A stretch of 64,000 bases of DNA, taken from NCBI RefSeq assembly GCF_023614235.1, contig NZ_CP094264.1, positions 3,782,001 to 3,846,000 on the forward strand, in the 5' to 3' direction. Below are positions 1-9,431 of the stretch, in pieces (the first letter of the stretch is position 1; every line of letters starts with the position of its first letter). The position numbers were made by a program, and so were the translations under genes. The DNA is from Streptomyces sp. MRC013 (lineage in GTDB: Bacteria > Actinomycetota > Actinomycetes > Streptomycetales > Streptomycetaceae). The notes beneath the pieces are model-generated. The model saw only the letters and a list, made by a program, of their open reading frames with translations. It did not search any database and was not told where the DNA came from.

Positions 1-1
1 G

Positions 2-1405
2 CTGAAGATCGCGGGCAAGGCGGTCATCGAGCACACGCTCACCATCTTCGAGCGGGCGGACTGCGTCGACGACGTGATCGTGCTGATGGCGCCGGGGTTC
101 GTGGCCGACGTCGAGAGGATCGTCGCCAAGGCGGGGCTGACCAAGGTCACCCGGGTCATCGAGGGCGGCGCCACGCGCAACGAGACCACCGAGCGGGCCA
201 TCCGCGCCCTCGGCGAGGGGCTCGCGGAGGGCGAGGACCCCAACGTCCTCTTCCACGACGCCGTACGCCCCCTGCTGTCACAGCGCGTGATCGAGGACTG
301 CGTGGCCGCCCTCGACCGCTACCGGGCCGTGGACGTCGCCATCCCCTCCGCCGACACGATCATCGTGACGCGCACCCACGGCGAGGACGGCGAGTTCATC
401 ACGGACGTGCCGGACCGCTCCCGGCTGCGCCGCGGCCAGACCCCGCAGGCGTTCAAGCTGTCCACGATCCGCAGGGCGTACGAGATCGCCGCCGGCGACC
501 CGAACTTCCAGGCCACCGACGACTGCTCGGTCGTGCTCAGGTACCTGCCGGACGTGCCGATCCACGTCGTGCCCGGCGACGAGTACAACATGAAGGTGAC
601 GCAGCCCGTCGACGTCTTCATCGCCGACAAGCTGTTCCAGCTCGCCTCCACCGCCGCCCCCGCCCAGGCCGGCGAGGACGCGTACCGCGAGCGCCTCGCC
701 GGCCGGACGCTCGTCGTCTTCGGCGGCTCGTACGGCATCGGCGCCGACATCGCCGCCCTCGCCGAGCGGTACGGCGCCCGCGTCTACGCGCTCGGCCGCT
801 CCACCACCGGCACCCACGTCGAGAACCCGCAGCACGTCGAGGCCGCGCTGGCCAGGGCGTACGCCGAGACGGGCCGTGTCGACCACGTCATCAACACGGC
901 CGGCGTCCTGCGCATCGGAAAGCTCGCGGAAACCGACGGCGCCACCATTCAGGAAGCGCTGAACGTCAATTACCTGGCACCGGTGCAGATCGCCCGCGCG
1001 TCCTACAAGTACCTGGTGGAGACCAAGGGGCAGCTTCTTCTCTACACGTCTTCCAGCTACACCCGGGGGCGCGCCGAGTACAGCCTCTATTCATCGACCA
1101 AGGCGGCGATGGTGAATCTCACGCAGGCACTGGCCGACGAATGGGCGGCTGACGGAATCCGGGTGAATTGCGTGAATCCCGAGCGCACCGCGACCCCCAT
1201 GCGGACCAGGGCGTTCGGCCGGGAACCCGCCGGGACGCTGCTCTCCTCCGAGGCCGTCGCCCGCACCTCTCTGGACGTCCTCCTCTCCGACCTGACCGGC
1301 CACGTCGTCGACGTGCGGCAGCAGGACCCGACCCGTGCGGCGGGCGAGGCGTCCGGTTTCGAACAGGCCCTGGCGGCCGTCCTGGACCGTCAGGAAGATG
1401 TGTAA
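2..1405 (+). CDS. Bifunctional cytidylyltransferase / SDR reductase (TarI–TarJ-like fusion), 5' partial
   Basis: The frame is open from base 2, so the N-terminus lies outside the window; 467 residues are visible. The first ~205 residues are an IspD/TarI-type nucleotidyltransferase with the family motif HDAVRP near residue 86. From about residue 235 a short-chain dehydrogenase follows, with the nucleotide-binding motif GGSYGIG, NTAGVL, a Ser-rich active-site strand and the catalytic YSSTK. This order matches bifunctional enzymes (Haemophilus Bcs1/Acs1 type) that reduce ribulose 5-phosphate and activate the ribitol phosphate with CTP to CDP-ribitol. The substrate is inferred from the family, not shown. 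The next gene is a CDP-alditol polymer transferase, which supports a cytoplasmic precursor role for wall teichoic or similar polymers. Confidence 0.85.
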   Translation: MKIAGKAVIEHTLTIFERADCVDDVIVLMAPGFVADVERIVAKAGLTKVTRVIEGGATRNETTERAIRALGEGLAEGEDPNVLFHDAVRPLLSQRVIEDCVAALDRYRAVDVAIPSADTIIVTRTHGEDGEFITDVPDRSRLRRGQTPQAFKLSTIRRAYEIAAGDPNFQATDDCSVVLRYLPDVPIHVVPGDEYNMKVTQPVDVFIADKLFQLASTAAPAQAGEDAYRERLAGRTLVVFGGSYGIGADIAALAERYGARVYALGRSTTGTHVENPQHVEAALARAYAETGRVDHVINTAGVLRIGKLAETDGATIQEALNVNYLAPVQIARASYKYLVETKGQLLLYTSSSYTRGRAEYSLYSSTKAAMVNLTQALADEWAADGIRVNCVNPERTATPMRTRAFGREPAGTLLSSEAVARTSLDVLLSDLTGHVVDVRQQDPTRAAGEASGFEQALAAVLDRQEDV

Positions 1406-1428
1406 TACTCACGGAATGTGAATTCTCG

Positions 1429-1466
1429 GGCCCCCGCATCGGCGAGAGATCGCAAATGCGGGGGCC
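1429..1466 (+). terminator. Hairpin after the cytidylyltransferase–SDR gene
   Basis: A perfect 11-bp stem (GGCCCCCGCAT / ATGCGGGGGCC) encloses a 16-nt loop 23 nt after the stop codon. There is no T-tract, as is common for Streptomyces terminators. It separates this gene from the following transferase, whose start lies 78 nt downstream. Confidence 0.6.
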
Positions 1467-1543
1467 TGCTCCGTGGAGCTCCGCCCGCACGGAGACGAAC
1501 ACCCCGTGAAACAACCGGCATCCCCGTCTGGAGCAGGTTTTAC

Positions 1544-3691
1544 GTGATTTCGACCGTCATTCGACTGGCCCGAGTGGGCAGCGGGTCGGAGCTGGCCGCG
1601 GCAGTCCTCCTGGGACTCGGGTTCCCCTGTGCCGTGCTCGCCGCGCTGGTCCCGGACGTCCGGCTGTTCGCGGGAGCCGCCGCGGTCACCTACGCCGCCG
1701 ACTGGTACCTGCACCAGAAGAAGAGCTACCTGGTCGACCGGCTCAACAGCGTCCGCGCCGGCCTGCCGATCCGCTTCCTGCTGCGCCAACTGCTGCTGAT
1801 CCTGCTCCTCGCCCGCGAGAACCTCGCGGAGCAGCCGCTGTTCTACGCCGCGGTCGCCTGCTTCCTCCTCTTCTACGGCCTCCAGGCCCCGCACGGCGCG
1901 CTCACCACCCTCATCAGGCTGCGCCGCACCCTGCCGGTCGTCACCCGCAACGTCGACCTGCACGGCGTGCGCATCCCGGACGCCCCGCCGCACGCCCTGC
2001 TGCACCGGGCCGGCGAGAAGATGCTCCACCTCGACCTGCCCGCCGTCGCCGGCGTCGTCGCCGCCGCCGCCACCGGCCGTCCCGTCCTCGGGTACGCGGG
2101 CACCGCCGCCACGCTGGTCCTCGGCGTCCTCTACGTCCTGCTGCTCGTCCCCTACGTGCGCCGCAAGCACCGCGTCCCGGGCGCCGGCACCGTCCTCAAG
2201 GCCGTCGACACCTGGCTGCGCGAGTACCAGCCGACCGTCGCGCTGTACTTCTCCGGCTCCGACGAGGCGGCCTACCAGGTCAACATGTGGCTGAACACGA
2301 TGGAGCGGGTCGACGGGCGGCCGATCGTCGTCATGCGCGAGCCGAACCTCGTCCCGAGGCTGAACGACACGGCCGTGCCCGTCCTGTGCATTCCGGGCGG
2401 CCAGCACACGATGGCCCGCGACTGGTCGACGCTCCGCGTCGTCCTGTACCCGGCCAACGCCGGCAAGAACATCCACATGCTGCGCGTGCCGACCGCGAAG
2501 CACGCCTTCATCGGCCACGGCGACAGCGACAAGCTCGCCAGCGTCAACCCCTTCTCCAAGGCGTACGACGAGGTGTGGACCGCGGGCCGGGCCGGCCGCG
2601 ACCGGTACGCCCTCGCCGACGTCGGTGTCCGCGACGAGGACGTCGTCGAGGTCGGCCGCCCCCAGCTCGCCCCCATCCGGCGCTGGACGGGCACGCCGAA
2701 GAACCCCGTCCCGACCATCCTGTACGCCCCCACCTGGGAGGGCTGGGACGGCGACCCCGGCAACACCTCGCTGCTCCTCGCCGGCGAGAACATCGTCAGG
2801 CGGCTGCTGGACGCGCCGGACCCGGTCCGCGTCGTCTACAAGCCGCACCCCTTCACCGGCCTCGTCGACAGGAGGGCCAAGGCCGTCGACGAGCGGATCC
2901 GCACGATGGTCGCCGAGGCAGCGGCCCGCCGCGCCGCCGACCCGCGCTGGGCGCGCGAGGCGGACGCGGCGCGGGCCGGGCAGGCCGCCGCCCGTGCCGA
3001 GCTGACCCGCGTCGAGGCCCGTCTCGCCGCGCTCTCCGACCCCGGCCGGAAGGGTGCCGACGAGGCCGAGACGTCCCGCGTCTCACTCGCCGACCCGCAC
3101 CGCATCGCCGTGCTCAGGCGGCTGCGCGCCGAGTGGAACGACGCCTACTGGCGCTCGTTCGGCTGGTGGGAGCATCGCGTCGTCACCGGCGCCCGGCCCC
3201 ACCTGTACGACTGCTTCAACGAGGCGGACGGCCTGGTCTCCGACATCTCCAGCGTCGTCTCCGACTTCATCGCCAGCGGCAAGCCCTACGCGGTGGCGGA
3301 CTCCGCCGGGCTCGGCGAGGAGGAGTTCCGGCGGCAGAACACCGCCGTCCGGGCCGCGGTCGTCCTGTCCAACGACGCCGCCGAGCTCGGCGAGCTGCTC
3401 GCCGCCGTCGCCGACCCGGCCGCCGACCGGACGGCCGGGGAGCGGCGCGCCCTGAAGCAGTACCTGCTCGGCCCCGACGAGCCCACCGCCACGGAGCGGT
3501 TCGACACCGCCGTGCGCGCGCTGGCCGCCAGGGCGGAGGCGCGCAACACGGCCGTCGCCCAGCGCCTCGCCGGACGGACCGTCGGCGGAGCGGACCGCGA
3601 GGACGACGCGGTGCCGATGGGCGCCGGGGACGACGATCCGGGAGCCGCCGCGGCGGCGAGGGACTCCGCCGAGCCGACGGTGGTCGGCTGA
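1544..3691 (+). CDS. Membrane-anchored CDP-glycerol:polyol-phosphate transferase family protein (TagF/TarL-like)
   Basis: This 715-residue protein starts with hydrophobic segments around residues 14–35, 78–115 and 165–205. A Glyphos_transf domain follows, with the HGDSDK motif near residue 326, KPHPF near 433 and the SDISS motif near 565, all characteristic of CDP-glycerol/CDP-ribitol polymerases. Between KPHPF and the C-terminal motif lies an Ala/Arg/Glu-rich insert (about residues 440–525) predicted by eye to be helical or coiled. The GTG at 1544 was chosen because GGAG lies 9 nt upstream; longer in-frame starts give a low-quality basic extension. It probably polymerises or transfers polyol phosphate at the inner membrane face, using the product of the preceding enzyme. 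Confidence 0.8.
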   Translation: MISTVIRLARVGSGSELAAAVLLGLGFPCAVLAALVPDVRLFAGAAAVTYAADWYLHQKKSYLVDRLNSVRAGLPIRFLLRQLLLILLLARENLAEQPLFYAAVACFLLFYGLQAPHGALTTLIRLRRTLPVVTRNVDLHGVRIPDAPPHALLHRAGEKMLHLDLPAVAGVVAAAATGRPVLGYAGTAATLVLGVLYVLLLVPYVRRKHRVPGAGTVLKAVDTWLREYQPTVALYFSGSDEAAYQVNMWLNTMERVDGRPIVVMREPNLVPRLNDTAVPVLCIPGGQHTMARDWSTLRVVLYPANAGKNIHMLRVPTAKHAFIGHGDSDKLASVNPFSKAYDEVWTAGRAGRDRYALADVGVRDEDVVEVGRPQLAPIRRWTGTPKNPVPTILYAPTWEGWDGDPGNTSLLLAGENIVRRLLDAPDPVRVVYKPHPFTGLVDRRAKAVDERIRTMVAEAAARRAADPRWAREADAARAGQAAARAELTRVEARLAALSDPGRKGADEAETSRVSLADPHRIAVLRRLRAEWNDAYWRSFGWWEHRVVTGARPHLYDCFNEADGLVSDISSVVSDFIASGKPYAVADSAGLGEEEFRRQNTAVRAAVVLSNDAAELGELLAAVADPAADRTAGERRALKQYLLGPDEPTATERFDTAVRALAARAEARNTAVAQRLAGRTVGGADREDDAVPMGAGDDDPGAAAAARDSAEPTVVG

Positions 3692-3869
3692 CCGCGGCGG
3701 GGTGCGGCGCGGCCTCCGTCCGCCGCGGTGCCGGGCGGCCCGCGCCGCACCCCGGTGGGCGCGGACGGCCCGCCGTGGCGGGGCCGGGAGCGCCGCGGCG
3801 CGCCCCGGGACCCGTCCGCGAACCCGTCCGCCGGATGGCACAGGTGCGCGCGGGTTCGCCCGGCTGGCA

Positions 3870-3875
3870 TAGATT
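3870..3875 (+). promoter_or_regulatory. Leaderless-type −10 element of proB
   Basis: TAGATT lies exactly 6 nt before the GTG of proB, the spacing expected if transcription starts at the start codon. No Shine-Dalgarno sequence is present. This fits a recurring pattern in the window. Confidence 0.5.
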
Positions 3876-3881
3876 CGCCAT

Positions 3882-5018
3882 GTGACAACGGCAAGGCAGT
3901 ACGTGGCGGAAGCCCGCAGGGTCGTCGTGAAGGTCGGCTCGTCCTCCCTGACCACCGCCTCGGGCGGCCTCGACGCGGACCGGGTCGACGCGCTCGTCGA
4001 CGTGCTCGCCAAGGCGCGCGGCCAGGACGGGCGGGAGATCGTCCTCGTGTCGTCCGGCGCCATCGCCGCCGGCCTCGCACCGCTCGGTCTCGGCCGCCGT
4101 CCCGGGGACCTCGCCCGGCAGCAGGCCGCCGCCAGCGTCGGCCAGGGCCTGCTCGTGGCCCGCTACACCGCGTCCTTCGCCCGCTACGGCGTACGCGTCG
4201 GCCAGATCCTGCTCACCGGTGACGACACGAGCCGCCGCGCCCACTACCGCAACGCGTACCGGACACTGGAGCAGCTCCTGGCGATGGGCGCCCTGCCGAT
4301 CGTCAACGAGAACGACACGGTCGCCACGGACGAGATCCGGTTCGGCGACAACGACCGGCTCGCCGCGCTCGTCGCCCACCTCGTCCGCGCCGACCTGCTG
4401 GTGCTGCTGTCGGACGTCGACGGACTGTACGACGGGGACCCGAGCCGGCCCGGCACGTCCCGGATCGAGGAGGTCCGCGGCCCGGAGGACCTGGCGGGCG
4501 TCGAGATCGGTTCCGCGGGGAAGGCCGGAGTCGGCACGGGCGGCATGGTCACCAAGGTCGAGGCGGCCCGGATCGCGGCGGCCGCCGGCATCCCCGTGGT
4601 CCTCACGTCGGCCGGCCGCGCCGCCGACGCCCTCGCCGGGCGGGACACCGGCACGTACTTCCACCGCACCGGGCGCCGCTCCGCCGGGAGACTGCTGTGG
4701 CTGGCGCACGCCTCCGCCCCGCGGGGCGCCCTCGTCCTCGACGAGGGGGCGGTACGGGCGGTCGTACACGGGAAGAAGTCGCTGCTGCCCGCCGGGATCG
4801 CTGCCGTGGAGGGGGACTTCGGCGCCGGCGACCCGGTCGAGCTGCGCGACGCGGAGGGCCGGCCGGTCGCGCGCGGCCTCGTCAACTTCGACGCCAAGGA
4901 GATCCCCCGGCTCCTGGGACGCTCCACCAGGGAACTGGCCGAGGAGCTCGGAGCGGCGTACGAGCGGGAGGTCGTCCACAGGGACGACCTGGTCGTCCTG
5001 CACCCCTGGAACGGCTGA
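3882..5018 (+). CDS. proB: Glutamate 5-kinase
   Basis: Phosphorylates L-glutamate with ATP, the first step of proline synthesis in the cytoplasm. The 378-residue protein has an N-terminal amino-acid kinase domain (VVKVGSSSL near residue 14, VSSGAIAAGL near 57, NENDTVATDEIRFGDND near 145) and a C-terminal PUA domain from about residue 285, the full bacterial ProB architecture. The GTG start has no ribosome binding site but has a −10-like hexamer 6 nt upstream. proA, the next enzyme of the pathway, lies one gene downstream. The obg gene that often precedes proB in streptomycetes is not in this window. Confidence 0.97.
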   Translation: MTTARQYVAEARRVVVKVGSSSLTTASGGLDADRVDALVDVLAKARGQDGREIVLVSSGAIAAGLAPLGLGRRPGDLARQQAAASVGQGLLVARYTASFARYGVRVGQILLTGDDTSRRAHYRNAYRTLEQLLAMGALPIVNENDTVATDEIRFGDNDRLAALVAHLVRADLLVLLSDVDGLYDGDPSRPGTSRIEEVRGPEDLAGVEIGSAGKAGVGTGGMVTKVEAARIAAAAGIPVVLTSAGRAADALAGRDTGTYFHRTGRRSAGRLLWLAHASAPRGALVLDEGAVRAVVHGKKSLLPAGIAAVEGDFGAGDPVELRDAEGRPVARGLVNFDAKEIPRLLGRSTRELAEELGAAYEREVVHRDDLVVLHPWNG

Positions 5019-5142
5019 AAGTCGGGTCAACCCTCGGGGACCTTCGCCAAAACCGCCCCGCGTCCCGCTCGGGGCTGGTCAACTTTGTACGAGGGGGCAG
5101 GCGGGGTGACAGCACGACGACGCATCGATCAGGAGGCCGCCG

Positions 5143-5664
5143 GTGAGACGAGCGCGCCCAGGGGCTGCGCCCCGCGGGACGACCGAACGGGCCTTGACCA
5201 GTGTCGGGGCCGGTGCAGACTTCGACGACGCCGCATTCCGGTCCGGAACCGGCGGCGGCGCCGTCACGGGGACGGGCGCGGCCACGGGCCCGGGGACGGC
5301 CGGCCGGGTACCGGACCGGCCGGTGTCCAGGCTGTGGCACGTCACGCTCAGCGTGTCGGGCCGGGAAGCTCCCCTGAAGGAGGTCCGGCGGGCGCTCGAA
5401 CAGCTCGCCCACGACCATCCGTTCCTGCTGACCAGCAGGTACGCGGGTGATCACGCGGAGATCCGGTACTGGGAGGAGGCCCGCGACCTGCACGACGCGG
5501 CCGCCGTCGCCCTGCGCCTGTGGGGCGAGCACCGGCAGAGCGCCCGGCTGCCGCCGTGGGAGATCGTCGGCCTGGAGGTCATCGACCGCGAGACCTACCA
5601 CCAGCGCATCGCCGAGGGGTACGGGCCGCCGCCCGCCGCCCCCGTCGGTGTGCATCCGTACTGA
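5143..5664 (+). CDS. Conserved hypothetical protein between proB and proA
   Basis: This 173-residue protein has a Gly/Thr-rich, probably disordered first 60 residues and a compact C-terminal part (about 62–165) starting [10 protein letters not shown], with alternating strand and helix character and a conserved-looking [17 protein letters not shown] stretch near the end. No catalytic motif is recognisable, and there is no signal peptide or membrane segment. The GTG at 5143 follows AGGAGG with a 6-nt gap, so the start is well supported. Its position between the proline kinase and reductase genes suggests co-expression, but a role in proline metabolism is only inference. Confidence 0.75.
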   Translation: MRRARPGAAPRGTTERALTSVGAGADFDDAAFRSGTGGGAVTGTGAATGPGTAGRVPDRPVSRLWHVTLSVSGREAPLKEVRRALEQLAHDHPFLLTSRYAGDHAEIRYWEEARDLHDAAAVALRLWGEHRQSARLPPWEIVGLEVIDRETYHQRIAEGYGPPPAAPVGVHPY

Positions 5665-5866
5665 TTCCGGTCACGTTCGGGCTCCCGGGAGCTCCCGGCG
5701 GAGCGCCCCGGGCGGGAGCGGCGCCGACGGGGCGCCCCGCGGTCGGACGCCTGAGCCGGACACCCCGGCAGATGCTCCGGTGGGCGCCCCGCCGAGGCGT
5801 CTCACCAGGGTGTCTCGCGGAGCGGGACGGAGCGGGCCGTGTGCGAGATGCCCGGGAAGAGCGCAT

Positions 5867-5872
5867 TACCCT
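5867..5872 (+). promoter_or_regulatory. Leaderless-type −10 element of proA
   Basis: TACCCT lies 6 nt before the proA ATG and no Shine-Dalgarno sequence is visible. The spacing predicts a transcript starting at or next to the A of ATG. The preceding 214-nt gap after the hypothetical gene holds nothing else recognisable. Confidence 0.5.
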
Positions 5873-5878
5873 GCGGGC

Positions 5879-7180
5879 ATGACCTCGCAATCCGCCTCCC
5901 CGTCCCTGAACCCGTACGACGGCATGTCGCCGGTGGTGCAGGCCGCGCACCGGGCCCGCGCGGCCGCCGCCGACATCGCGCCGCTGCCGCGCGCGGTGAA
6001 GGACGACGCGCTGCTGGCCGTGGCGGACGCACTCGAAGTCCGCACCGCCGAGATCGTCGAGGCGAACGCCGAGGACGTGGCCCGGGCGCGGAAGGCCGGC
6101 ACCGGCGAGTCCGTCGTCGACCGGCTGGCCCTCACCCCCGAGCGGGTCCGCGCGATCGCCTCCGACGTCCGGCACGTCGCCGCGCTGCCCGACCCGGTCG
6201 GCGAGGTCGTACGCGGCTCCACCCTGCCCAACGGCCTGGACCTGCGGCAGGTCCGCGTCCCGCTCGGCGTGGTCGGCATCATCTACGAGGCCCGGCCCAA
6301 CGTCACCGTCGACGCCGCCGCCCTCTGTCTGAAGGCGGGCAACGCCGTCCTGCTGCGCGGCTCGTCCTCGGCGTACGCGTCCAACACCGCCCTGGTCCGG
6401 GTCGTGCGCGACGCGGTCGGCGGAGCCGGCCTCCCGGAGGACGCCGTGCAGCTCGTGCCGGGGGAGTCGCGGGACTCGGTGCACGAACTGATGCGGGCGC
6501 GCGGCCTCGTCGACGTCCTCATCCCGCGAGGCGGCGCGTCGCTGATCCGCACCGTCGTCGAGGAGTCCACCGTCCCCGTCATCGAGACCGGCACCGGCAA
6601 CTGCCACGTGTACGTCGACGACCGGGCGGACCTCGACATGGCCGTCGACATCCTGATCAACTCCAAGGCACAGCGCGTCAGCGTGTGCAACGCCGCCGAG
6701 ACTCTCCTCGTCCACCAGGACATCGCCCCGCGCTTCCTGCCGCGCGCCCTGGACGCCCTCGCCGAGGCGGGCGTCACCGTCCACGGCGACGAGCGGGTCC
6801 TGCCGTACGCGGAGGGCTCCAGGGCCACCGTCGTCCCGGCCACCCCCGAGGACTGGGAGACGGAGTACCTGTCGCACGACATCGCCGTGGCCGTCGTCGA
6901 CTCCCTGGACGCGGCCGTCGCCCACATCCGCCTGTGGACCTCCGGGCACACCGAGGCGATCGTCACCACGTCGCAGGCGGCCGCCCGCCGTTTCACCCGG
7001 CTGGTGGATTCCACGACGGTCGCCGTGAACGCCTCGACGCGGTTCACCGACGGCGGCCAGTTCGGCTTCGGCGCCGAGATCGGCATCTCCACGCAGAAGC
7101 TCCACGCCCGCGGCCCGATGGGGCTGCCGGAGCTCACGTCGACGAAGTACATCGTCACCGGGGACGGGCACATCCGGTAA
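5879..7180 (+). CDS. proA: Glutamate-5-semialdehyde dehydrogenase (gamma-glutamyl phosphate reductase)
   Basis: Reduces gamma-glutamyl phosphate with NADPH to glutamate semialdehyde, the second proline step. The 433-residue length is normal for the family. Family motifs include [33 protein letters not shown] and the catalytic cysteine in [12 protein letters not shown], plus the C-terminal [12 protein letters not shown]. The ATG at 5879 was chosen over longer in-frame starts because upstream sequence is not protein-like and a −10 hexamer sits 6 nt before it. It forms the proline pathway with proB 0.9 kb upstream, although an intervening promoter suggests separate transcription. Confidence 0.97.
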   Translation: MTSQSASPSLNPYDGMSPVVQAAHRARAAAADIAPLPRAVKDDALLAVADALEVRTAEIVEANAEDVARARKAGTGESVVDRLALTPERVRAIASDVRHVAALPDPVGEVVRGSTLPNGLDLRQVRVPLGVVGIIYEARPNVTVDAAALCLKAGNAVLLRGSSSAYASNTALVRVVRDAVGGAGLPEDAVQLVPGESRDSVHELMRARGLVDVLIPRGGASLIRTVVEESTVPVIETGTGNCHVYVDDRADLDMAVDILINSKAQRVSVCNAAETLLVHQDIAPRFLPRALDALAEAGVTVHGDERVLPYAEGSRATVVPATPEDWETEYLSHDIAVAVVDSLDAAVAHIRLWTSGHTEAIVTTSQAAARRFTRLVDSTTVAVNASTRFTDGGQFGFGAEIGISTQKLHARGPMGLPELTSTKYIVTGDGHIR

Positions 7181-7264
7181 CCGCCGCCGGGCCGAGTGCC
7201 GCGGCGGGGAGAGGTCGTGCGCTCTCCCTGCCGAACGGCGCCCTCCCGGTCTACTCTGGGACAC

Positions 7265-7822
7265 GTGCCGGACGACGTGGGGGGCAGGCCGTTCCCGGAC
7301 GGCCGGGAGCCCGACGACGACCGCGGAGGCGCCGACGAGGAACTCGCCTCCGTGGTGTTCGACGAGGACTTCGTACGCGCCGCGGAGATCCACGAGCCGA
7401 CCGCGGTCGAGCGGCTGCTCGCCGCCGCCCAGGCCCGTGCCGACGCGGACGCGGCCAGGGCGCGCGGCGGCGCGCCCCCCGACGGCGACCCGCACGTCCC
7501 CGGCCTGAGGACCGGCCACGACGGCCACGGCGACGACCCCCACGAGCCGTACGGCCTCCACGACCCGTACGGGCCCTACGGCGGTGCCCTCCGCCCGTAC
7601 CGCCCCGGTGCCCGCTGGTGCCGCCCCATCGCCTGGCTCGTCGCCCTCGTGATGGGCCTGGGCATGGTCGCGCTCGCGTTCACCGCCGTGTACCGCGGTT
7701 CCTCGGGCGGCCGTGAGGAGAAGGTCCCCGCCCCGGCCAGCAGCGGCGTCGGCCCGGAAGGCGCCGCCTCCACCACCGGGCGCCCCGCACCGCCGGTCCC
7801 GGTCACCTCCGGCGTCCCCTGA
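7265..7822 (+). CDS. Hypothetical single-pass membrane protein carrying a VVFDE-FVRAA motif
   Basis: This 185-residue protein has an acidic N-terminus containing VVFDEDFVRAAEIHEPTAVER (about residues 31–51), a His/Asp/Tyr-rich linker, a transmembrane helix near residues 118–141 and a Pro/Ser/Thr-rich outer tail, so the N-terminus is probably cytoplasmic. The GTG at 7265 has TACTCT 7 nt upstream. The next gene carries the same motif and topology, so the two look like diverged tandem paralogues. No enzyme motif is visible and the function is unknown. Confidence 0.65.
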   Translation: MPDDVGGRPFPDGREPDDDRGGADEELASVVFDEDFVRAAEIHEPTAVERLLAAAQARADADAARARGGAPPDGDPHVPGLRTGHDGHGDDPHEPYGLHDPYGPYGGALRPYRPGARWCRPIAWLVALVMGLGMVALAFTAVYRGSSGGREEKVPAPASSGVGPEGAASTTGRPAPPVPVTSGVP

Positions 7823-7941
7823 CCCCGCCTCCCGGTCCCGCCCTCCGGTCCCGTCTCCCGCCCTCCCGGCCGTGGCCGATCCGTTCGACTCGACGTTCGG
7901 CGGGGTGTTTACCCGGCCCCCGGCCGACCCACCCTCAAGGT

Positions 7942-9153
7942 ATGGCAGGGAGCGTCGACCCGCCCGACGGAACGCCCGACGGCACGCCCGACGGGAATCC
8001 CGGCAGGGACGAGGAGGAGTACCGGCCCGTCGTCTTCGACGAGTCCTTCGTCCGCGCTGCCCGCCTCCGGGAACTGTCCGCCCGGGAACGGACGGGCGGC
8101 GACGCCCCCGCCGTCCGCGACCGCCCCGGTTCCGACCGCGACGGCCCCGATCCGGCCCTCGACGCGGAGTATGAGTACGCCTACGACCTCGACCGCCGCC
8201 ACCACCGGCACACCGTCCGCCGGCGCGCCCGCGGACGGCGCCGCGGCCCCGGGCGCGCGATGGGCGCGCGCCTGGGGGCACTCACCCTCGTGCTGCTCGT
8301 CGCGGCGGTCTTCGCCGCCGCCGTCCACCTCGGGTCCCGCTACCCGTACCAACCACCCCCCGATCCGCATACCGAACCCCTGCGCACCACCCTCGTCGCA
8401 CTGGCCCCCGCCGGCCCCGTGCCCGGCGGCCGACCCGACGACCTGTACGCCCACAGCCCCGCCGCGCAGTACCGCTCCGGCGCCGCGGGCATCGCCCTGC
8501 CGCCCGCGCGGCGCACCGTGCACTTCTCGCAGGGCGAGGTCATGACCGCCCTCACCATCGCCAAGGACTTCCTCGTCCACTCCTCCCTCGACCCCGACGT
8601 CCTCACCGGCGGTGCCACCCGCCCCGTGCGGCTGCTCCTCGACCCGGACCAGCTCGCCCAGTTCGACCGGAGCGTCGGCTCCCCGGCCGCCGACGGGCAC
8701 CACGCCACCGGCGGCTGGCTCGTCCGGTTCGACCCGGCGCGCACGGCCCTCGCCGACCCCGGCGTCCGGGTCCGCGGCACCCTCCGGGTGACCGAGGCGT
8801 CCACCGACACCCTGGAGGTCGTCTCCGACCACACCTTCGCCTACGCGCTGCGCCCCGCGGAGCCGGCCACCGGACCCGGTGCCGCCTCCCTGTTCACCGT
8901 CCGCCGCGAACTGCGCTTCCACCTCGACCGCGACGATCTGCGCATGCACCGCGTCGAACTGGTCACCAGCCACCTCCAGGCCGGCCCCATGGACTGCTCC
9001 TCCGATCCATCCGGAGCCCTGCAGCCGCTCCTCGCGGGCCGGCGCCCCGCGAGGACCGCCCCTCCGGCCACCGACCCCTACGCTTCCGCCCCGGCCGCGG
9101 CCGCCCGCCTCTGCGCCGTACTGGCACCCGGCAGCCAGCCCGCCCGGCCGTAG
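7942..9153 (+). CDS. Hypothetical membrane-anchored protein, paralogue of the preceding gene
   Basis: This 403-residue protein repeats the preceding gene's N-terminal signature (VVFDESFVRAARLRELSARER, about residues 30–50), followed by a basic stretch, one transmembrane helix near residues 107–131, and a large outer domain of about 270 residues. The outer domain is mixed alpha/beta by eye (LTIAKDFLVHSSLDPDVL, then VRLLLDPDQLAQFD) and matches no family I recognise. Two cysteines near the C-terminus could pair outside the cell. The 278-nt gap to the convergent M48 gene shows no gene. A cell-envelope role is inferred only from topology. Confidence 0.7.
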   Translation: MAGSVDPPDGTPDGTPDGNPGRDEEEYRPVVFDESFVRAARLRELSARERTGGDAPAVRDRPGSDRDGPDPALDAEYEYAYDLDRRHHRHTVRRRARGRRRGPGRAMGARLGALTLVLLVAAVFAAAVHLGSRYPYQPPPDPHTEPLRTTLVALAPAGPVPGGRPDDLYAHSPAAQYRSGAAGIALPPARRTVHFSQGEVMTALTIAKDFLVHSSLDPDVLTGGATRPVRLLLDPDQLAQFDRSVGSPAADGHHATGGWLVRFDPARTALADPGVRVRGTLRVTEASTDTLEVVSDHTFAYALRPAEPATGPGAASLFTVRRELRFHLDRDDLRMHRVELVTSHLQAGPMDCSSDPSGALQPLLAGRRPARTAPPATDPYASAPAAAARLCAVLAPGSQPARP

Positions 9154-9431
9154 GCCCGCGGCGAGCGGCGGTTCCGGGGGAGGGCCGCCGCGGGCCCCCA
9201 CGCTCCACCGCCGGGAGGGGCACGGCACACGACCGAACGGCACCCCGCCGAGCCGCGGGGTGGATCCGCCGGTCCGGCACCCCGGGCGCCGGGAACGGGG
9301 CGCCGGGCCGACGGATCCGACGCCGCCGCACCCCTGTGCCCCGATGCGCTCGGCACGCCGGCCCCGGTCCCGTAGCGCCGCACCGCGTCCGGGTCCCGAA
9401 GCCCGCGGCGGGCCCCCGCCCCGCGGCGGGG

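Noticed and set aside
5579..8281. A 900-residue minus-strand open frame over proA and the hypotheticals
   Set aside because: Shadow of proA and neighbours; composition is low-complexity and no domain is recognisable.
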